A stretch of 64,000 nucleotides of DNA from Erigeron canadensis. Its lineage: Eukaryota; Streptophyta; Magnoliopsida; Asterales; Asteraceae. A program made the translations under genes and the position numbers. The stretch covers positions 42,055,559 through 42,119,558 of the forward strand of contig NC_057765.1 in NCBI RefSeq assembly GCF_010389155.1, written 5' to 3'. Below, in pieces: positions 48,016-60,115 of the stretch; within the stretch, counting starts at the first letter, position 1, and every line of letters starts with the position of its first letter. The notes under the pieces are model-generated. The model saw only the letters and a program-made list of their open reading frames with translations. It was not told where the DNA came from and ran no database searches.

Positions 48016-49906
48016 ATGATGAATTCTGTGCTCGATGAAGATGTGGTAGATACAGATAGATTAAGCAGTTTGCCTCTTGATCTTATTCGTCATATTCTAT
48101 CTTTAATGGATATGAAATATTCTGTTCAAACTTGTGTCTTGTCTTCAAAATGGAAGCATATATGGACCTCACTTCGCCATATCAAACTCTCAACTTCGGA
48201 ATTTGAAGAACTAGGTCAGTTTATAAGATTTACAAGGCATGTCATAGCTCGCCGTGACAATCAACTAGATGTTTCTTCACTTGAACTCACTTTTGATGGA
48301 ACACTCAGCCAGATTTTGCTAAAAGTGCTTCTAAATTATGTGGTCTCTCACAGTGTTCATCAGCTAACTATTTACACTTCTGAGAGAGATCGAAAGATCC
48401 CAATTTGTATGTTTGAGTCCCAATCTCTGAAGCACTTGACCATGATGAACATTCATGAAGATTATTGCATTGTACCACAGTATCCATGGGATCTTCCCAA
48501 TTTGACAACTTTGAATCTCTATCAAATTGTGCTTTCTGATGCAAGATCTGCAAATAGAGGGTCCCTTGATATCTTCTCCAAGTGTATAAACTTGAAGATA
48601 TTAAATTTAACCGAGTGCTTCATGGCAGCGGTTAAGGTTTTTATTGTATCCGCTCCTCGACTTGAGAGGGTGAGTATCAAAAAGTGCCAAGTCAACAAGA
48701 TTTTCATTTCAGCACCCAATCTCACAGCTTTTGATTATACTGGGGAGTACCCTTTAACCCTGTCGACAATTGGTCTCCGGCATTTAGATAAAGTGGATCT
48801 TTATCTTCATGTGCCTACTCCACATTCTAGTTTCAAAGAGGAAGATGCTCGTCGGCTTGTCAAATTGCTTCAGGAGTTTCAAAGTGCCAAGTTCCTTAAC
48901 CTTGAAGCATGTGCCATTGAGGTATGCGAATGAGAATCATATGAAAAATTCCTATATGACTTACTTTTTGGCTTACTTTGATGTTTTAGGCTTACTTTGC
49001 TTCTGTTATGTCATGATGATTGCGTATAGTATTTTGTGCCTTTGTGGTCAGTTGTGCATACCATGAAATTAAAGGATTTATTTTAATGCAAACTAATTTA
49101 AATAAGGAGAATTTATTTCATTGCATCCCCTGTTATGTCAGTCCTGGATCGGTTACTAACTGAAGCAACAAAGACTTTTTAAAGTAAACTGTATAGTATT
49201 CCTCTCAAGCACCCTTGATTGTTTTGATGCATTCATGTTTAGTTTTTGTAGGGACCTTTGAACTTGATAATATATGCACTTGTAAATCTCTAATTTGTCT
49301 CGTTTGAATTCTTTGTGAAGTCGCTATTCTTGTATCCGGATATATTATCTCAACCATCACCATTCCACAACTTGAAGCATCTGAACATTGTGTTCCAGAA
49401 AGAGGAAATCAAATTTACAGTGCCTAATCATGTCAGAAACTACTTTCAGCAGAGCTCTCCAAGTGTTACTATTGCAACGAAGGTGCTTAAGGTATTTATG
49501 CTTTTGTATAACGTGTTTACCTAGATATATCAGATTGTTCATTTTTCATTTTGGCGGTAGGCGGAATGTTTGTTAAGATCTGTGTAGTTTTTAGTTTTCT
49601 TGGGGTGGGGGTGGGGGTGCATTGTAGAAGTGACAAAAGGTGCTGGATGGTTGACTTGAACTATGAGTCAAACTGGATTCAGATCAAAAGGGTTAATTCT
49701 AGCATTGGTTGGAGAAACAGGTTGGGTCGGATTAAATTTACCCAGGTCACTTTTTTCCTTAGAATCTTAGCTAACTAGTTAGTGACTTAGAGGGAATGCA
49801 CCCTTAGATCTGACTTAATTTAATGTTCATATCTTTATCATTGCAGAATAATGAGCTACATACTGGATTTACTGATGCATATGAAAGAATTAGTTTATAT
49901 GTTTGA
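48016..49906 (+). CDS. F-box/LRR protein
   Basis: Exon 1 (48016-48921) encodes MMNSVLDEDVV, then an F-box at about residues 14-55 (LSSLPLDLIRHILSLMDMKY, CVLSSKWKHIWTSL). About 240 residues of degenerate leucine-rich repeats follow (LKHLTMMNIHE, LPNLTTLNLY, LKILNLTECF, APRLERVSIKKC, APNLTAFDYTGEY). Exon 2 (49321-49491) has FHNLKHLNIVFQKEEIKF and VRNYFQQSSPSVTI, the kind of ending seen in FBD-type F-box proteins. A last small exon at 49847-49906, in phase, would end SLYV, but this choice is weak. The protein would recruit substrates to an SCF ubiquitin ligase through SKP1. F-box/LRR genes evolve fast, so loss of function is possible, but exons 1-2 are intact. Confidence 0.8.
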
Positions 49907-51099
49907 TGCTGTCCTAATGAGTTGAAACATGCCTGGTAAGACCATTTAAGGCTATTATTATGGCCAACATGAACAAGGAACAATACCTTACTTATAGTTT
50001 CTTTTTCTGCTAGAAAGTTCGATGGGTATACAAAGTAGAATTGTCCAGTTATTTAGTAATTATAAGTTTTTTTTTTTTCAAATATAAATCATACATGTTA
50101 GAATGTTGTAAGCATTTGAATACATGTAAGACACCGTTTGATACGTTCAATACATTTAGCCCGTTTCACTTTTAGCTACTTTCTTTTACTCGTATTTTAT
50201 CCAATTGACCCGTTATCAAATAAACACAGCCCAGATGATTTTTGGTATGTAACTTTACTCTCACAACAAGTTATATTTGTTTTCCTTTGTCAGAGAATAT
50301 ATGCTTAAAAGGAGGATCCTATATAAACAGAAATGGCGTTGTTATATACTCATATATGGGAAGCTTGTATTATCGGATTTTATTTTATTTTATTATTATT
50401 TTTTTTCCCGAACGGCTTGTAGTATCGGATTTGATCATGTGTTTGTATCTAAATTCTTGTATTTTTCCGGTAATTATCTGTAATATATGTAATCTCAGAT
50501 TGTTTACAACTTTGATGGTCGTATAACACGTGTGTCCTGTATCATAACGATCATTTGTATACGGAGTATTATTTTAACAGGGTGTATTGTAAATTGTAAT
50601 AACTTGATAGTGTTTCCCCCAAAATGGTTGTCGAAGGACATGATCAATGAGAGTTTATCTAGAGGACTAGGGGTTTAGAACTAGTTTATTGGTTTAGAAG
50701 AGCAGGTGAAAGGATTAGGATAGCTAGGTGGCCTAAGGTCCTTTTTTCCATAGGTTGTTTAGAAGTAGTTACTGTCTTGGCTCAATCGGGATATTTTCAG
50801 ATTTTGTCATTTCTTATTTATTTATTTATTTGTATGTTTGTCTTGTTGTTTCCCACTACTTGTACGAGTTACGTATTAGTTTGCTACTTTTATGTTGTTT
50901 AATATGCCAAATATGGTTGCTTTCGTATTTGTATTTGTATTGTTAAACATGTTTCTAAGATATCGGTAGGACACATGAGTGATAAACGTTCGACCCGCAT
51001 AGTAGCCGGACCCAGCAGACAGGTATTTTTTCTTTTCAGATTCTCGGCAGACAGGTATGATTTTTTAAACATTTCTCATTTTTCGTCTTGCACTCCTTT
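49907..51099. other. gene-free interval downstream of the F-box gene
   Basis: No supported gene. It contains T-rich tracts (near 50070 and 50400) and short frames without resemblance to known families. Confidence 0.45.
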
Positions 51100-51214
51100 G
51101 TGGCCGGAGGTCCCTATGGAAGCAGTCTCTCTACATTTGTGTAGAGGTAAGACTGTCTACAGGCCCTCCCCCATACCTTGCGCAGGGATTGGGTCCTGTT
51201 GTTGTTGTTGTTGA
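51100..51214 (+). mobile_element. TS/Au-type SINE 3' part with TTG tail
   Basis: GGCCGGAGGTCCCTATGGAA, CAGTCTCTCTACATTTGTGT, AGAGGTAAGACTGTCTACAG and CCCTCCCCCATACC are followed by GGGATTGGGTCCTG and (TTG)5. This order resembles, from memory, the 3' half of TS/Au SINEs, which end in TTG repeats. The tRNA-like head and target duplications were not identified, so this is a 5'-truncated or decayed copy. Confidence 0.6.
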
Positions 51215-51322
51215 TAGTGTTTGAATTGATAAGCATGAAGATGTTGGCATAAAAGTTGTCATTGGTTCAACATCGTTATGGATTTCTTTCTCTAAGTTAA
51301 TCGTAGTATAGCATATAATTAA

Positions 51323-51551
51323 CCACTTGGGCATAGCCCAGTGGTCAGCTGTCACCAATGCACACATGACCCACAGTTGGAAGTTGTAATGGTGCTGGTT
51401 CGAATCTTAGTCTCAGACGGATTTAATCCAGAAGCTTGTTGGGTTCATGTGTCGGGTGGTTCACCGGGATATGTGTTGAGCGGTCGGTACATATCGGAAT
51501 CCAAGGCGGTTTCGGGGATTAAAGTGTTCCCTCCAATCTACACTTTAATAG
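51323..51551 (+). mobile_element. tRNA-derived SINE-like element
   Basis: Contains an RNA polymerase III A box (TAGCCCAGTGGTCAG, 51334-51348) and B box (GGTTCGAATC, 51397-51406) near its 5' end, followed by about 140 bp of tRNA-unrelated sequence. Flanks AGCATATAATTA (about 51310) and AGCATATATTA (51552) are a possible imperfect target duplication. The A-B spacing is longer than in a tRNA gene and no acceptor stem forms. Confidence 0.55.
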
Positions 51552-52199
51552 AGCATATATTACAAAATGGAAAAATGATTAATCCTTTTAAATATTAGCT
51601 TAAAAATGTACACTTTAATATAACATATATTACAATTACAAAATATATATTTGTAAGTGGTGTGTTTTGTATAAGTATCAATCTAAAACACGTTTATGTT
51701 GGGTTTGTCATTTTAAAACACGTTTAGAATTTGTAAGTTGTTACCGAACTCTTGAATGCTCATGGTTCTTAAAATTTAATATTCTGGGAAAGAAACTTAA
51801 TCAGGTATTAATTACAATATTGTCATATAGTTTATTCAAAATGACAAACTTAAACTGAAAATTAGTTGATAGAAAGTCATTTCTTTGTGAGTAAAAATGG
51901 TCTCATTATAAACCATCAACCCATGAACAATTTCAACTTCATGTAGATTACGTAGATGATATGATTGTGAGAATTAGAGCATATAATCCATACATATTCC
52001 ATCGAGTTTTGTGAGTAAAGTACTGAGAATTTATCAAAGGTTATTGACAGAAATTATATATTCTTATTATTGTTGTAATAAGTACATTGATAAATAGTAT
52101 GATCAAGTAATATGGTGCATTGTTAAAAGCTTTTAGTTTTACTTTTTTTTTTTTATATGTATCTATGTTTTTTTTTACAAGTGAATTTTACCTCAAATG

Positions 52200-52395
52200 T
52201 GTATGATGTGTACTAATCACACAACGAAAGGATCCCGCACTAAGCTGATTTTAAATAGTCTTTCTCACCATACCACCTCCTTTATTGGAAAATATCGTCG
52301 TGAAAAACCTACCAAGGCTCGAACTCCAGACCTTGGAGTAAACTCTCTTGGGCCCCTGCATAGCAGGTTTAGTGAAACAACCAATGTTTTTTTTT
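52200..52395 (-). repeat. possible minus-strand SINE relic
   Basis: On the minus strand, GGAGTTCGAGCC (near 52325) resembles a pol III B box, preceded by GGCCCAAGAGAGTTTACTCC. It has the general look of the SINE at 54896 but no target duplication was found. Confidence 0.3.
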
Positions 52396-52459
52396 TCCTT
52401 AAATTTTTATATTTTGAAAAACCAAACATAATCATCTCATTTATTAACTAAAATAAACA

Positions 52460-52700
52460 TCTCTATCTAATATACCTTAATAAATAATTTACAATATCGA
52501 TTTCTCAAACCTTAAAATAATTATACTATCGTTTTTAAAATCAGTTACTTTTACATTCATTTATCATCACGCCCCTGCACCAACGTCACGTCACCGTCAC
52601 CACGATCGACACTACCACCGCCACCTGTGAGCATCACCTCCACCTCTGTCGCCTGCTGCCATCGCTATTCTTACCGTCGCCTCATTGCGCGATTAAATAT
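52460..52700 (+). repeat. Helitron-like relic
   Basis: TCTCTATCTAATATACCTTA near 52460 resembles a Helitron 5' end. About 200 bp later a CCACCGCCACC tract and CCGTCGCCTCATTGCGCG follow, as in the 3' part of the element at 7595. The terminal CTRR is not clear. Confidence 0.35.
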
Positions 52701-52859
52701 ATAATTTAATTACAGTAATCATAACAACTCATGGTACAACAAAGTGATGTAAAAACTAAAAAGATACGAACTCAAGTTTTCCACTTTCTCTTTTACTTTA
52801 ATTTCCAACCCACTCCCACACCCCCCGCTCTTTTCTCTATCTCTTTTTTTCTTTCTGAA

Positions 52860-53000
52860 ACCGGATTCCGGTAGATCCACCTGACGACGGAGATCTCGCC
52901 ACTTCATCAGCGTCCTGGTTCCGATTGGCAACGGTCTTCAACACCACCAGATCGCTCTTCTTTCTTCCTTTTTATCCCCTATAGATGTAGGGTTTGTTTC
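52860..53000 (+). promoter_or_regulatory. probable leader of the first TBC gene
   Basis: A pyrimidine-rich stretch (CTCTTTTCTCTATCTC) leads to ATCTCGCCACTTCATCAGCG and then TAGATGTAGGGTTTG, which includes a telo-box-like AGGGTTT. This has the look of a plant transcription start and 5' UTR. No usable ATG is present before 53321. This region is not duplicated in the second TBC copy. Confidence 0.4.
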
Positions 53001-53355
53001 TTCTTCATTTTTATTTTCCTATAGATCTAAAGTTTATTACTTTAATCTTGATAATTCATCTTTGTTAGAATCATTATGAGTCATTATTGAAACTGAATAA
53101 TTAGGACAAAATTTGTTAATTTTTTTTTATATGTGTATGTATATATTTGTGTGTTTGTATTCTTCTGGATATGTATGAATATGGAAATGTTTTGTATATG
53201 TGTGTTTGTATAAGAATCTGGCTTTTGTATATATTTGTTTTGACTTTTTGTATCCATTTCTAGATATATAGAGATATAATGCATGTGATTTCATGTTTTT
53301 GTCTATACCATGATTAAATTGTGTCTGTTGATATGTGGCTTGTATGTCTCTATAG

Positions 53356-56300
53356 GTCGTTAAAGGGTCGCAGTTTACCTGGAAAAGTGTTGATAAGAAG
53401 ATCAGATCCAATGGATGCTACATTTTTACCTTCTCCTAGCATTGATCGTAGTCCGTCAGAAAACGATGAGGGGTCAAGTGAACAAAGTAATGATACAAAT
53501 GAGGTAACTTTGATAAATACAATCAAATTCGTAAGAAAGATATATGCATCTTGCTAGCCACAATCTTAAAACTTCTGTGTTTATGTGTGTAGGATCAAGT
53601 TCATAAAAGTAACCCAAATGCTTGTGCTGTTGCAACTCAGTTTAAATCATTAACGATAGTTCCCGATAATACCTCTGAGGAGCTTCCGAGGTTTGGCATC
53701 AACCCTAGAGCTATGGACACTGCTAAGCTAATGAAGTTCACGAAAGTATTGGGTGACGTAACTCTCACCTTAGGTATGGTTTTGGTTTTTTAACTACGCT
53801 GAAAGTGATTACTGATTTCACAGGATTAAGTTTAGTCTGTGTAATTTACATTTACTTATGATCTATGATTATTTTTAGAGTTCAAGTTGTCATTTAGATA
53901 CTCTGCTATAAATTTGATTGTCAAAGGGTATGGTTGAATTACTTATTTATCGTCTATTACTTCTTTAATAATTAGGTTTTTTAAACACTTGACTCCTATG
54001 AAAGTGATGATAACAATCTTTAGTTGTAGAAGCACACAAGCATATCCTAACACTATCTCTTGTAACATGCTTCATCTATATGTTTTTAAATTTTGCTAGT
54101 TTTGTATGACATTAACACAAATGCACATCAAACATCTCCATAATCAATTTAGATACTATAAAAGAGTAAAACGCAAGTGCATTCCTTTGAAACTACTGCA
54201 TTCCAATGCTCAACCTATAAGCTGATTAGAATTATAGACTTATAGTTTCCTGGATATACATTTGAACAACATTACATGCCCAACAGACGAATTACTTCAT
54301 ATGTTTTCTCATCAAGTATGCTACCATCATAATAATAATTTTGAGATTATGTCATTCACTCGTATTTGTCAAAGGCGAGCGCTTCATGTGCTTAGGCGTA
54401 AAAGCAGGTGAGGTGAGTCAGGCGACCTTGGATACCCTAAGCCCAAGCCGACAATGTGAAAGGCGCAATTATGGGAAAGGAAATCCGTTTTAAGGGAACA
54501 AAAAGAAAGGAAACCGGGCCGACAATGTGAAAGGCGCAATTATGGGAAAGGAAATCCGTTTTAAGGGAACAAAAAGAAAGGAAACCGGTTTTAAGGGATA
54601 TAGAAACCTACAAAAGAAAGGAAACCGGTTTTAAGGGATATAGGAACTTGTTTCTTGTTTTTGATCCGGTTTTATATGGGGGAGGTTTCTATGTGACAAC
54701 CGGTTTCCGTAGGGGGTTTATATTTCTGTAGTTTGATAGTTCTGTGATACGATCAAGGCTATAATTATTATTAATAATTATTAGGTATTAATATTAGGAA
54801 AGTGTTATTATTATTATTATTATTTATTTAGTTAGCTTGTTGACCAAGCTATAGGATTATTAGTATAAATAGAATATTAGGGTTGTAACTTTATTTTTAT
54901 TTTTTTTAGAACAGCAATGGCCCATCACGGGTATCCGGACTGGATACCGTGGACCTGCTCGATCCCCTCCCCCCCGCCCGCCCCACCCGGTAAAAGCTCC
55001 ACGAAAGCCAGGACAAAATCCTGGCGGGCAATCACAGGCCGAGAGTATCGAACCTGTGACCTCTTGGACAAAAGTCCGGGTGTCCAACCACTTGTAACTT
55101 TATTATGGGTGAAATATATTGGTAATTTAGTTATTAATTAGGAGAGTTGATTGATCTCTCGAATATCGATTATCTATCTCAGTTTTATATCGATACAACC
55201 ATCTGATTTGTATCAATTGGTATCAGAGCTATCCTTCTTGCAACTTGTGGTGTGTTTTTTCTTTAATTATTAAAAAAAAAAAAATTAAAAAAATCACTGT
55301 CCATTGCACTGTTCATCGTTACTGTTTATCCAGAAAAAAATCCTAACGGCAAGTATGGAGGATTTCAATAAGAGACTCGAGGAATACATGGAACGGAGTG
55401 CAAGGCAATACAATGAGATCATGAGGTTATCAGGGGAGCTAGCGGTTTCGAGGGGCTTCCATGTGTCTGATTCGCTTTCATCAGCAGCAATAACACCAAC
55501 CGCTACCTCCACAACTCCACCAAAAACAGCCCCTACTTCTATTCTACCAAAAACAGATCCGTAGGTATCTACCTTCAAATCCATTTCAGCCCTACCACCA
55601 ACAGTTCCCGCAAAAGTCAGCCCAAAACAAATATCACCAAATCCACCAAAACCAGCCGCAATTTCCACGCAAACCGTGCCATCATTACCACCAAAAACTA
55701 TTCCTACTCCACCAAAGACCGTACCGTTGATGTCTACCTTCAAAACAACAGTCACTAAGGCAACTAAGTCCTTCGATCCAAAACGTGATACAAAAACAGG
55801 ACATAATTCCCCTTTAATGTCTACCATCTGCTGGTCACATGTGACAAAAACAACTACAACCTTTGACCCAAAACTAGTTGCAACAGATGTTGTTTTTAAG
55901 AATCAGAAACAAGAGTTCTCAGTGAAGAAATTTGGTTGCCAAGCCGTCGGTTCGAATAAGGATATGGGATCCCGGAATCATTTGAAGCAATCTTTGAAGC
56001 CACACCTTGAGGACAAGGTGTGTTTTGCGGCGGGGAGTAATGATATGATCAAGACTATAATTATTATTAATATTATTATTATTAGGTATTAATATTAGGA
56101 AAGTGTTATTATTATTATTATTTATTTAATTAACTTGTTGGCCAAGCTATAGGATTATTAGTATAAATAGAATATTAGGGTTGTAACTTTATTATGGGTG
56201 AAATATATTGGTAATTTAGTTATTAATTAGGAGAGTTGATCGATCTCTCGAATATCGATTATCTATCTCAGTTTTATATCGATACAACCATTTGATTTGT

Positions 56301-59018
56301 ATCATTCTGAGATTTTTAAAATTACGTAAAGAACTTTGTTTTGAACCTTTTGGTTCGTATTTGTGGTCTTTGATTATCCTTGCGTTCTTGAGCCATCTGA
56401 TTGCACACATAACTGCATCAGTTTATAATCTTTGTCTTTTTTTAGTGGAGGTGTTAAATTAACTTTTACCAACTATGATCTTGTAGACAAGTTACGCGAG
56501 TTAGCCTGGAGTGGTGTGCCATCTTACATACGCCCTAATGTGTGGAGGCTTCTTCTGGTATGCATCACTTTCTAATCACTGTCCTTAATTGGCTGATTCT
56601 ACATTTGTGTTTTGATTATTTTGGGTTAGTAATTGGAAGATTTGGAAAAGTAAGAACCTGCATTTAAACCTGATTACTGAGATAAATGTAAACTAGCCGA
56701 ACTACCTAACTTTTATCAACTGATTAACTGATTCTTTTACAGCAGATATTCCTGAACTATTGTTATATGTGTTAAATTTAAATACAAACTGACAACAGGG
56801 ATATGCACCTACTAATTTAGATCGAAGGGAGGGAGTTCTAAAAAGAAAGCGCACGGAGTATTTCAATTACATTTCTCAATATTATGATGTTTCAGATAAT
56901 GAACGTACTGATGAAGAGATTACTATGCTTAGACAGGTATGGTATATCTAGTTACTTTATGTCACCCACTACTTATATTGCTTATGTAATACTTCTAATA
57001 GAATATCATTTACTTTTCTTTCTATTATAGATTGCTGTTGATTGTCCCAGAACTGTGCCTGAAATTACCTTTTTCCAACAAGTAGAAGTCCAGAAATCCT
57101 TGGAAAGAATACTCTATATATGGTTGGATTATTTTGCACTTGTACGGATCCCGATTCTTAACAATGTGGCTCTCAAGTTTTTATAGATGCTTAATGTAGT
57201 TGGTTATGCATAATTTCAGGGCGATTCGACATCCTGCAAGCGGATACGTGCAGGGAATAAATGATCTTGTAACACCTTTTTTAGTAGTTTTTTTGTCGGA
57301 ACATTTAGAAGGGAGTGTTGATAAGTGGTTGCTTGCTGATTTACATCCAGACACTATCTACAATATTGAAGCTGATTGCTATTGGTGTTTAACTAAGTTA
57401 CTTGATGGTATGCAAGACCATTACACATTTGCTCAGCCCGGGATCCAACGGCTTGTATTTAAGCTCAAGGACTTGGTCAAACGTATCGATGGTATGTTCT
57501 TTTTGGTTTCTTTACCATATAACATTCCTGCTAAGTATGCACTATAACCAGCCATCAAAGAGATCACTAAGATTTAAATCATTTAAAATTCAGCCGAGTA
57601 CTCAGACTCGGAAGCAGTGGGTGAACCAGCCTGACTCGGCCTAAACAAGTAAAACTCGGCCACCTGGTCAAAACTCGGGTGATCGGTCAAAACTCTTGTG
57701 GGTCGTTCATTTTTATATTTTTTTAAAGTTATATGTTTATGTTTCTTATCGTTTCAGCTTGAAATTCGAAGTATTATGTTAATATCTCCCAATAATTATG
57801 TTAAACTTTGAACTTTTTAGTATATTTTTAATTTTCTTATACAAATAATATTTCTATATATAAAATCCCACTAGAGTCGAGCCCCCCCCCCCCCCCCCCC
57901 CCCCCCAGGCGATTCCCTGTCACTAGTTTTCCAACCTTGCAAATAATAACCTGGGTATATCCATCTTAGATTCTTAGGTTTCCTATATTTTGTTTTCCAA
58001 AGCTATTGACAAGTAATTTTTTTTCGAGTGGTTAGAACCTATATCAAGGCATATGGAAGAGCAAGGGCTTGATTTTCTTCAATTTTCTTTTCGTTGGTTC
58101 AATTGTCTTCTGATACGGGAGGTATGCTACTTGTTACTTTTTATCTTGGTAGTTTTTTTTTCTTCCACACTTGATGTCATGATGTTCTAATGTGACAATT
58201 CAGTGACTCAAGTGATTTCTATATTTGTCTGTAGATTCCTTTCCACCTTGTCAGCCGATTATTGGACACATATCTTGCCGAAGGTGATGCATTGCCTGAC
58301 TTCCTTGTGTATATATCTGCCAGTTTTCTTTTAACGGTAAGATAAATGACCATTCCTGTATATATTCTGTAGTGATCATCACACATGCGGTGATCATCAC
58401 CTATGCAGTGTGATGCATAAATTGAACAAAGTACTTGTATGGTCTAAGCAAAGAAATTTTGGCTACTTAACTTTTGAAGTCATAAATTGTCCAATGTTTC
58501 TACCATTCTAAAACACCGGTCCAAAGTTCGGGCTAATCGGGAAGCACCTTGTTGAGTTTACCTCTGTTACATTAATATATATGGGTAACAAGTCACATAG
58601 TGGTAGGCTTATCCATGAACGCTTTTTGTATTACAAAAGCGGTTTAAGAGGTTTTATGCATTTTAAATACATTGGTGGATGGTGTTTGACCCACTTAACC
58701 CGATTGTCAGTTAGAGATAAAACATAATCCAAATCACGATTGTCTCTTGGATGTGTATTATATCACATTTAGTTAAATCTTTTGACTGCTTTATAAACTT
58801 GTTACTAAAACCCATGTGGTAGAAGGGACTCAGTAATCTAGAATTGTATGCTGCAGTGGTCAGTTGAGCTCCAAAAACTTGATTTCCAGGAGATGCTAAT
58901 GTTTCTTCAACATCTCCCAACACACAACTGGGGTTACCAAGAACTCGAGATGGTGCTTTCAAGGGCCTTTATGTGGCATTCAATGTTCAATAGTTCTCCC
59001 AGTCACTTGTCTACCTAA
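53356..59018 (+). CDS. TBC-domain Rab GTPase-activating protein (TBC1D22-like), first copy
   Basis: Nine coding exons: 53356-53503, 53593-53773, 56451-56557, 56800-56936, 57031-57122, 57220-57491, 58036-58121, 58235-58336 and 58857-59018. The N-terminus is Ser-rich (DRSPSENDEGSSEQSNDTNE). The TBC domain starts LRELAWSGVPSYIRPNVWRL and has both catalytic fingers: the Arg finger in IAVDCPRT and the Gln finger in GYVQGINDL. It continues through FSFRWFNCLLIREIPFHLVS and ends in SRAFMWHSMFNSSPSHLST. It should stimulate GTP hydrolysis on a Rab. The start is unresolved: the first clear ATG in frame is 53411, but the frame is open and conserved upstream to the acceptor at 53355, so an earlier exon probably exists. 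The third acceptor is GTGGAG/GTG. The second intron is swollen by a retrotransposon. Confidence 0.9.
54447..54588. repeat. 71-bp exact tandem duplication in TBC intron
   Basis: Units at 54447-54517 and 54518-54588 start GCCGACAATGTGAAAGGCGC and appear identical. The last third (AAAGAAAGGAAACCGGTTTT followed by AAGGGATATAG) is repeated once more nearby at about 54610. The block is absent from the same intron of the second TBC copy. Confidence 0.85.
54745..56304 (+). mobile_element. small non-autonomous LTR retrotransposon in TBC intron 2
   Basis: A complete 1560-bp element with 5-bp target duplication TTCTG (54740-54744 and 56305-56309). The 5' LTR is 54745-55215 (264 bp plus a nested SINE) and the 3' LTR is 56041-56304. 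Both run from TGATA(C/T)GATCAAG to GATTTGTATCA and differ at only a handful of bases, so the insertion is fairly young. Right after the 5' LTR, TTGGTATCAGAGC (55218-55230) is the primer-binding site for initiator-Met tRNA. Purine-rich GCGGCGGGGAGTAA precedes the 3' LTR. The 825-bp inside has no reverse transcriptase, only a gag-like coiled start (MEDFNKRLEEYMERSARQYN, from 55355) and a Pro/Thr-rich stretch interrupted by a stop near 55562. It must be mobilised by another element. Confidence 0.93.
54896..55091 (-). mobile_element. SINE nested in the 5' LTR
   Basis: A 196-bp insertion flanked by exact 13-bp repeats TTGTAACTTTATT (54883-54895 and 55092-55104). The 3' LTR of the same retrotransposon has only one copy of that 13-mer and no insertion, so it is the empty site. 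On the minus strand the element starts GTGGTTGGACACCCGG, has a pol III B box GGTTCGATACTC, and ends in the A-rich CTAAAAAAAATAAA. That is the structure of a tRNA-derived SINE. Confidence 0.9.
57590..57680. repeat. ACTCGG-rich tract in TBC intron
   Basis: ACTCGG or its complement CCGAGT recurs five or more times within about 90 bp (for example GCCGAGTACTCAGACTCGG). It looks like part of a dispersed repeat whose ends I could not define. Confidence 0.5.
57882..57906. repeat. 25-base poly-C run in TBC intron
   Basis: An uninterrupted run of 25 C bases, within AT-rich intronic DNA. The length is as given in this sequence; long homopolymers are prone to both real variation and sequencing error. 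Confidence 0.85.
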
Positions 59019-59875
59019 GAATACTGGTATAGTTGCAAGTATACATATTTTGCTCAAAATTTTATTTCAGTTATTCAAATTTGTATAGTGTAATGTACTA
59101 TTAATCGTAGTTGTAGGCCTAATGGGAGTTGTATGATAGAGGTTGTGTCCTGCGGAGTTGTGTGTATGTAATTCAGAAATCTAAATAGATGATATTTACC
59201 ATTTTGTCTGTTTATTGATTACTTGTATGTTTATTTATCTACAGTTGTTTATAATTATCCAATTCTAAGATATGATTGATTACTTTTTCATATTAAATTA
59301 GAGCTATTTTTAAAAAAAAATAATATTACAAAAATCAAAGAAACATCAATACATGTACATGTGGGTAAAACTGAACTGTAAAAAAGTAATTGGTAGTGAA
59401 TAGTGATTGAAATTTCCGAAAGTGGAAGATTATTTTGAAATCGAGTGAGTAGCCGCTTTGATGATTGAAAATTTACCATCAACCCATTATATCAGACTCG
59501 TTGGTGGTAAGATTGGCCTAAATTTGACGTTGGTAGTTGCACAAAATAACTTAAATTGCACAGCACGCTAAAATCTTTATCTTTTTCATCAAGAAAAATA
59601 CCCTAAGGTTTCCGAGATTTGAGAATATCTATAATAGGGGGTCTAAAAATACCACAAAGGGTCTTTCCAGTAATATCTCTGGCCCTTCATTGCCTGATCG
59701 TTGATCCGCTCCATTTGATTTTTCCATTGAGGCCGAATTTAAACTTATGCTTGATAGATAGCCGTTCATATACTTACAAGAGAAGTATTAATTCTCGAGA
59801 AGTGAGGAATGACTCACTTGTAACTCTCGGTGGGTTCTCTGGCCCATCATGGACTGATTGTAATACTAAGGGTGC
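59019..59875. other. 3' flank of the first TBC gene
   Basis: Presumed 3' UTR, then DNA without a supported gene. Frames around 59619-59942 show no family resemblance. Confidence 0.45.
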
Positions 59876-60115
59876 GTTTGATTTACAAAATGTTTTTGGA
59901 AGAAATGGAATCTGTCAAGGGAATTGGAATTTAATGGAATAGTTTCATTTTTTTTTGAAGATTCAAGTGATGGAGGGAATGAAGATTCCATCAAATGAGA
60001 GAATGTTTACATTCCAACAGAATGAAATTCCTCCATCTTTGAAAAACCAAACGCATTAAGGAATGAAATTCAATTTCAATTCCATCAAAATCTGCGAACC
60101 AAACGCGACCTTTCA
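59870..60115. mobile_element. MITE-like foldback with GCGTTTG ends
   Basis: AAGGGTGCGTTTGATTT at about 59868 is mirrored by AAAGGTCGCGTTTGGTT reading inward from about 60113. Inside, GGAATTTAATGGAAT-like and GGAATGAAATTCAATTTC-like segments also tend to pair. No target duplication could be matched, so the superfamily (hAT-like by its ends) is uncertain. Confidence 0.6.

Noticed and set aside
51334..51406. A and B boxes that could indicate a tRNA gene
   Set aside because: The spacing is too long, no acceptor stem or cloverleaf forms, and a long tRNA-unrelated tail follows, so it is treated as SINE-like.
55294..55827. 177-codon minus-strand frame rich in Gly/Val
   Set aside because: It is the mirror of the Pro/Thr-rich interior of the LTR retrotransposon and has no family resemblance.
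59619..59942. 107-codon plus-strand frame
   Set aside because: Its end runs into a MITE-like element and the other frames are equally open; no motif is recognised.
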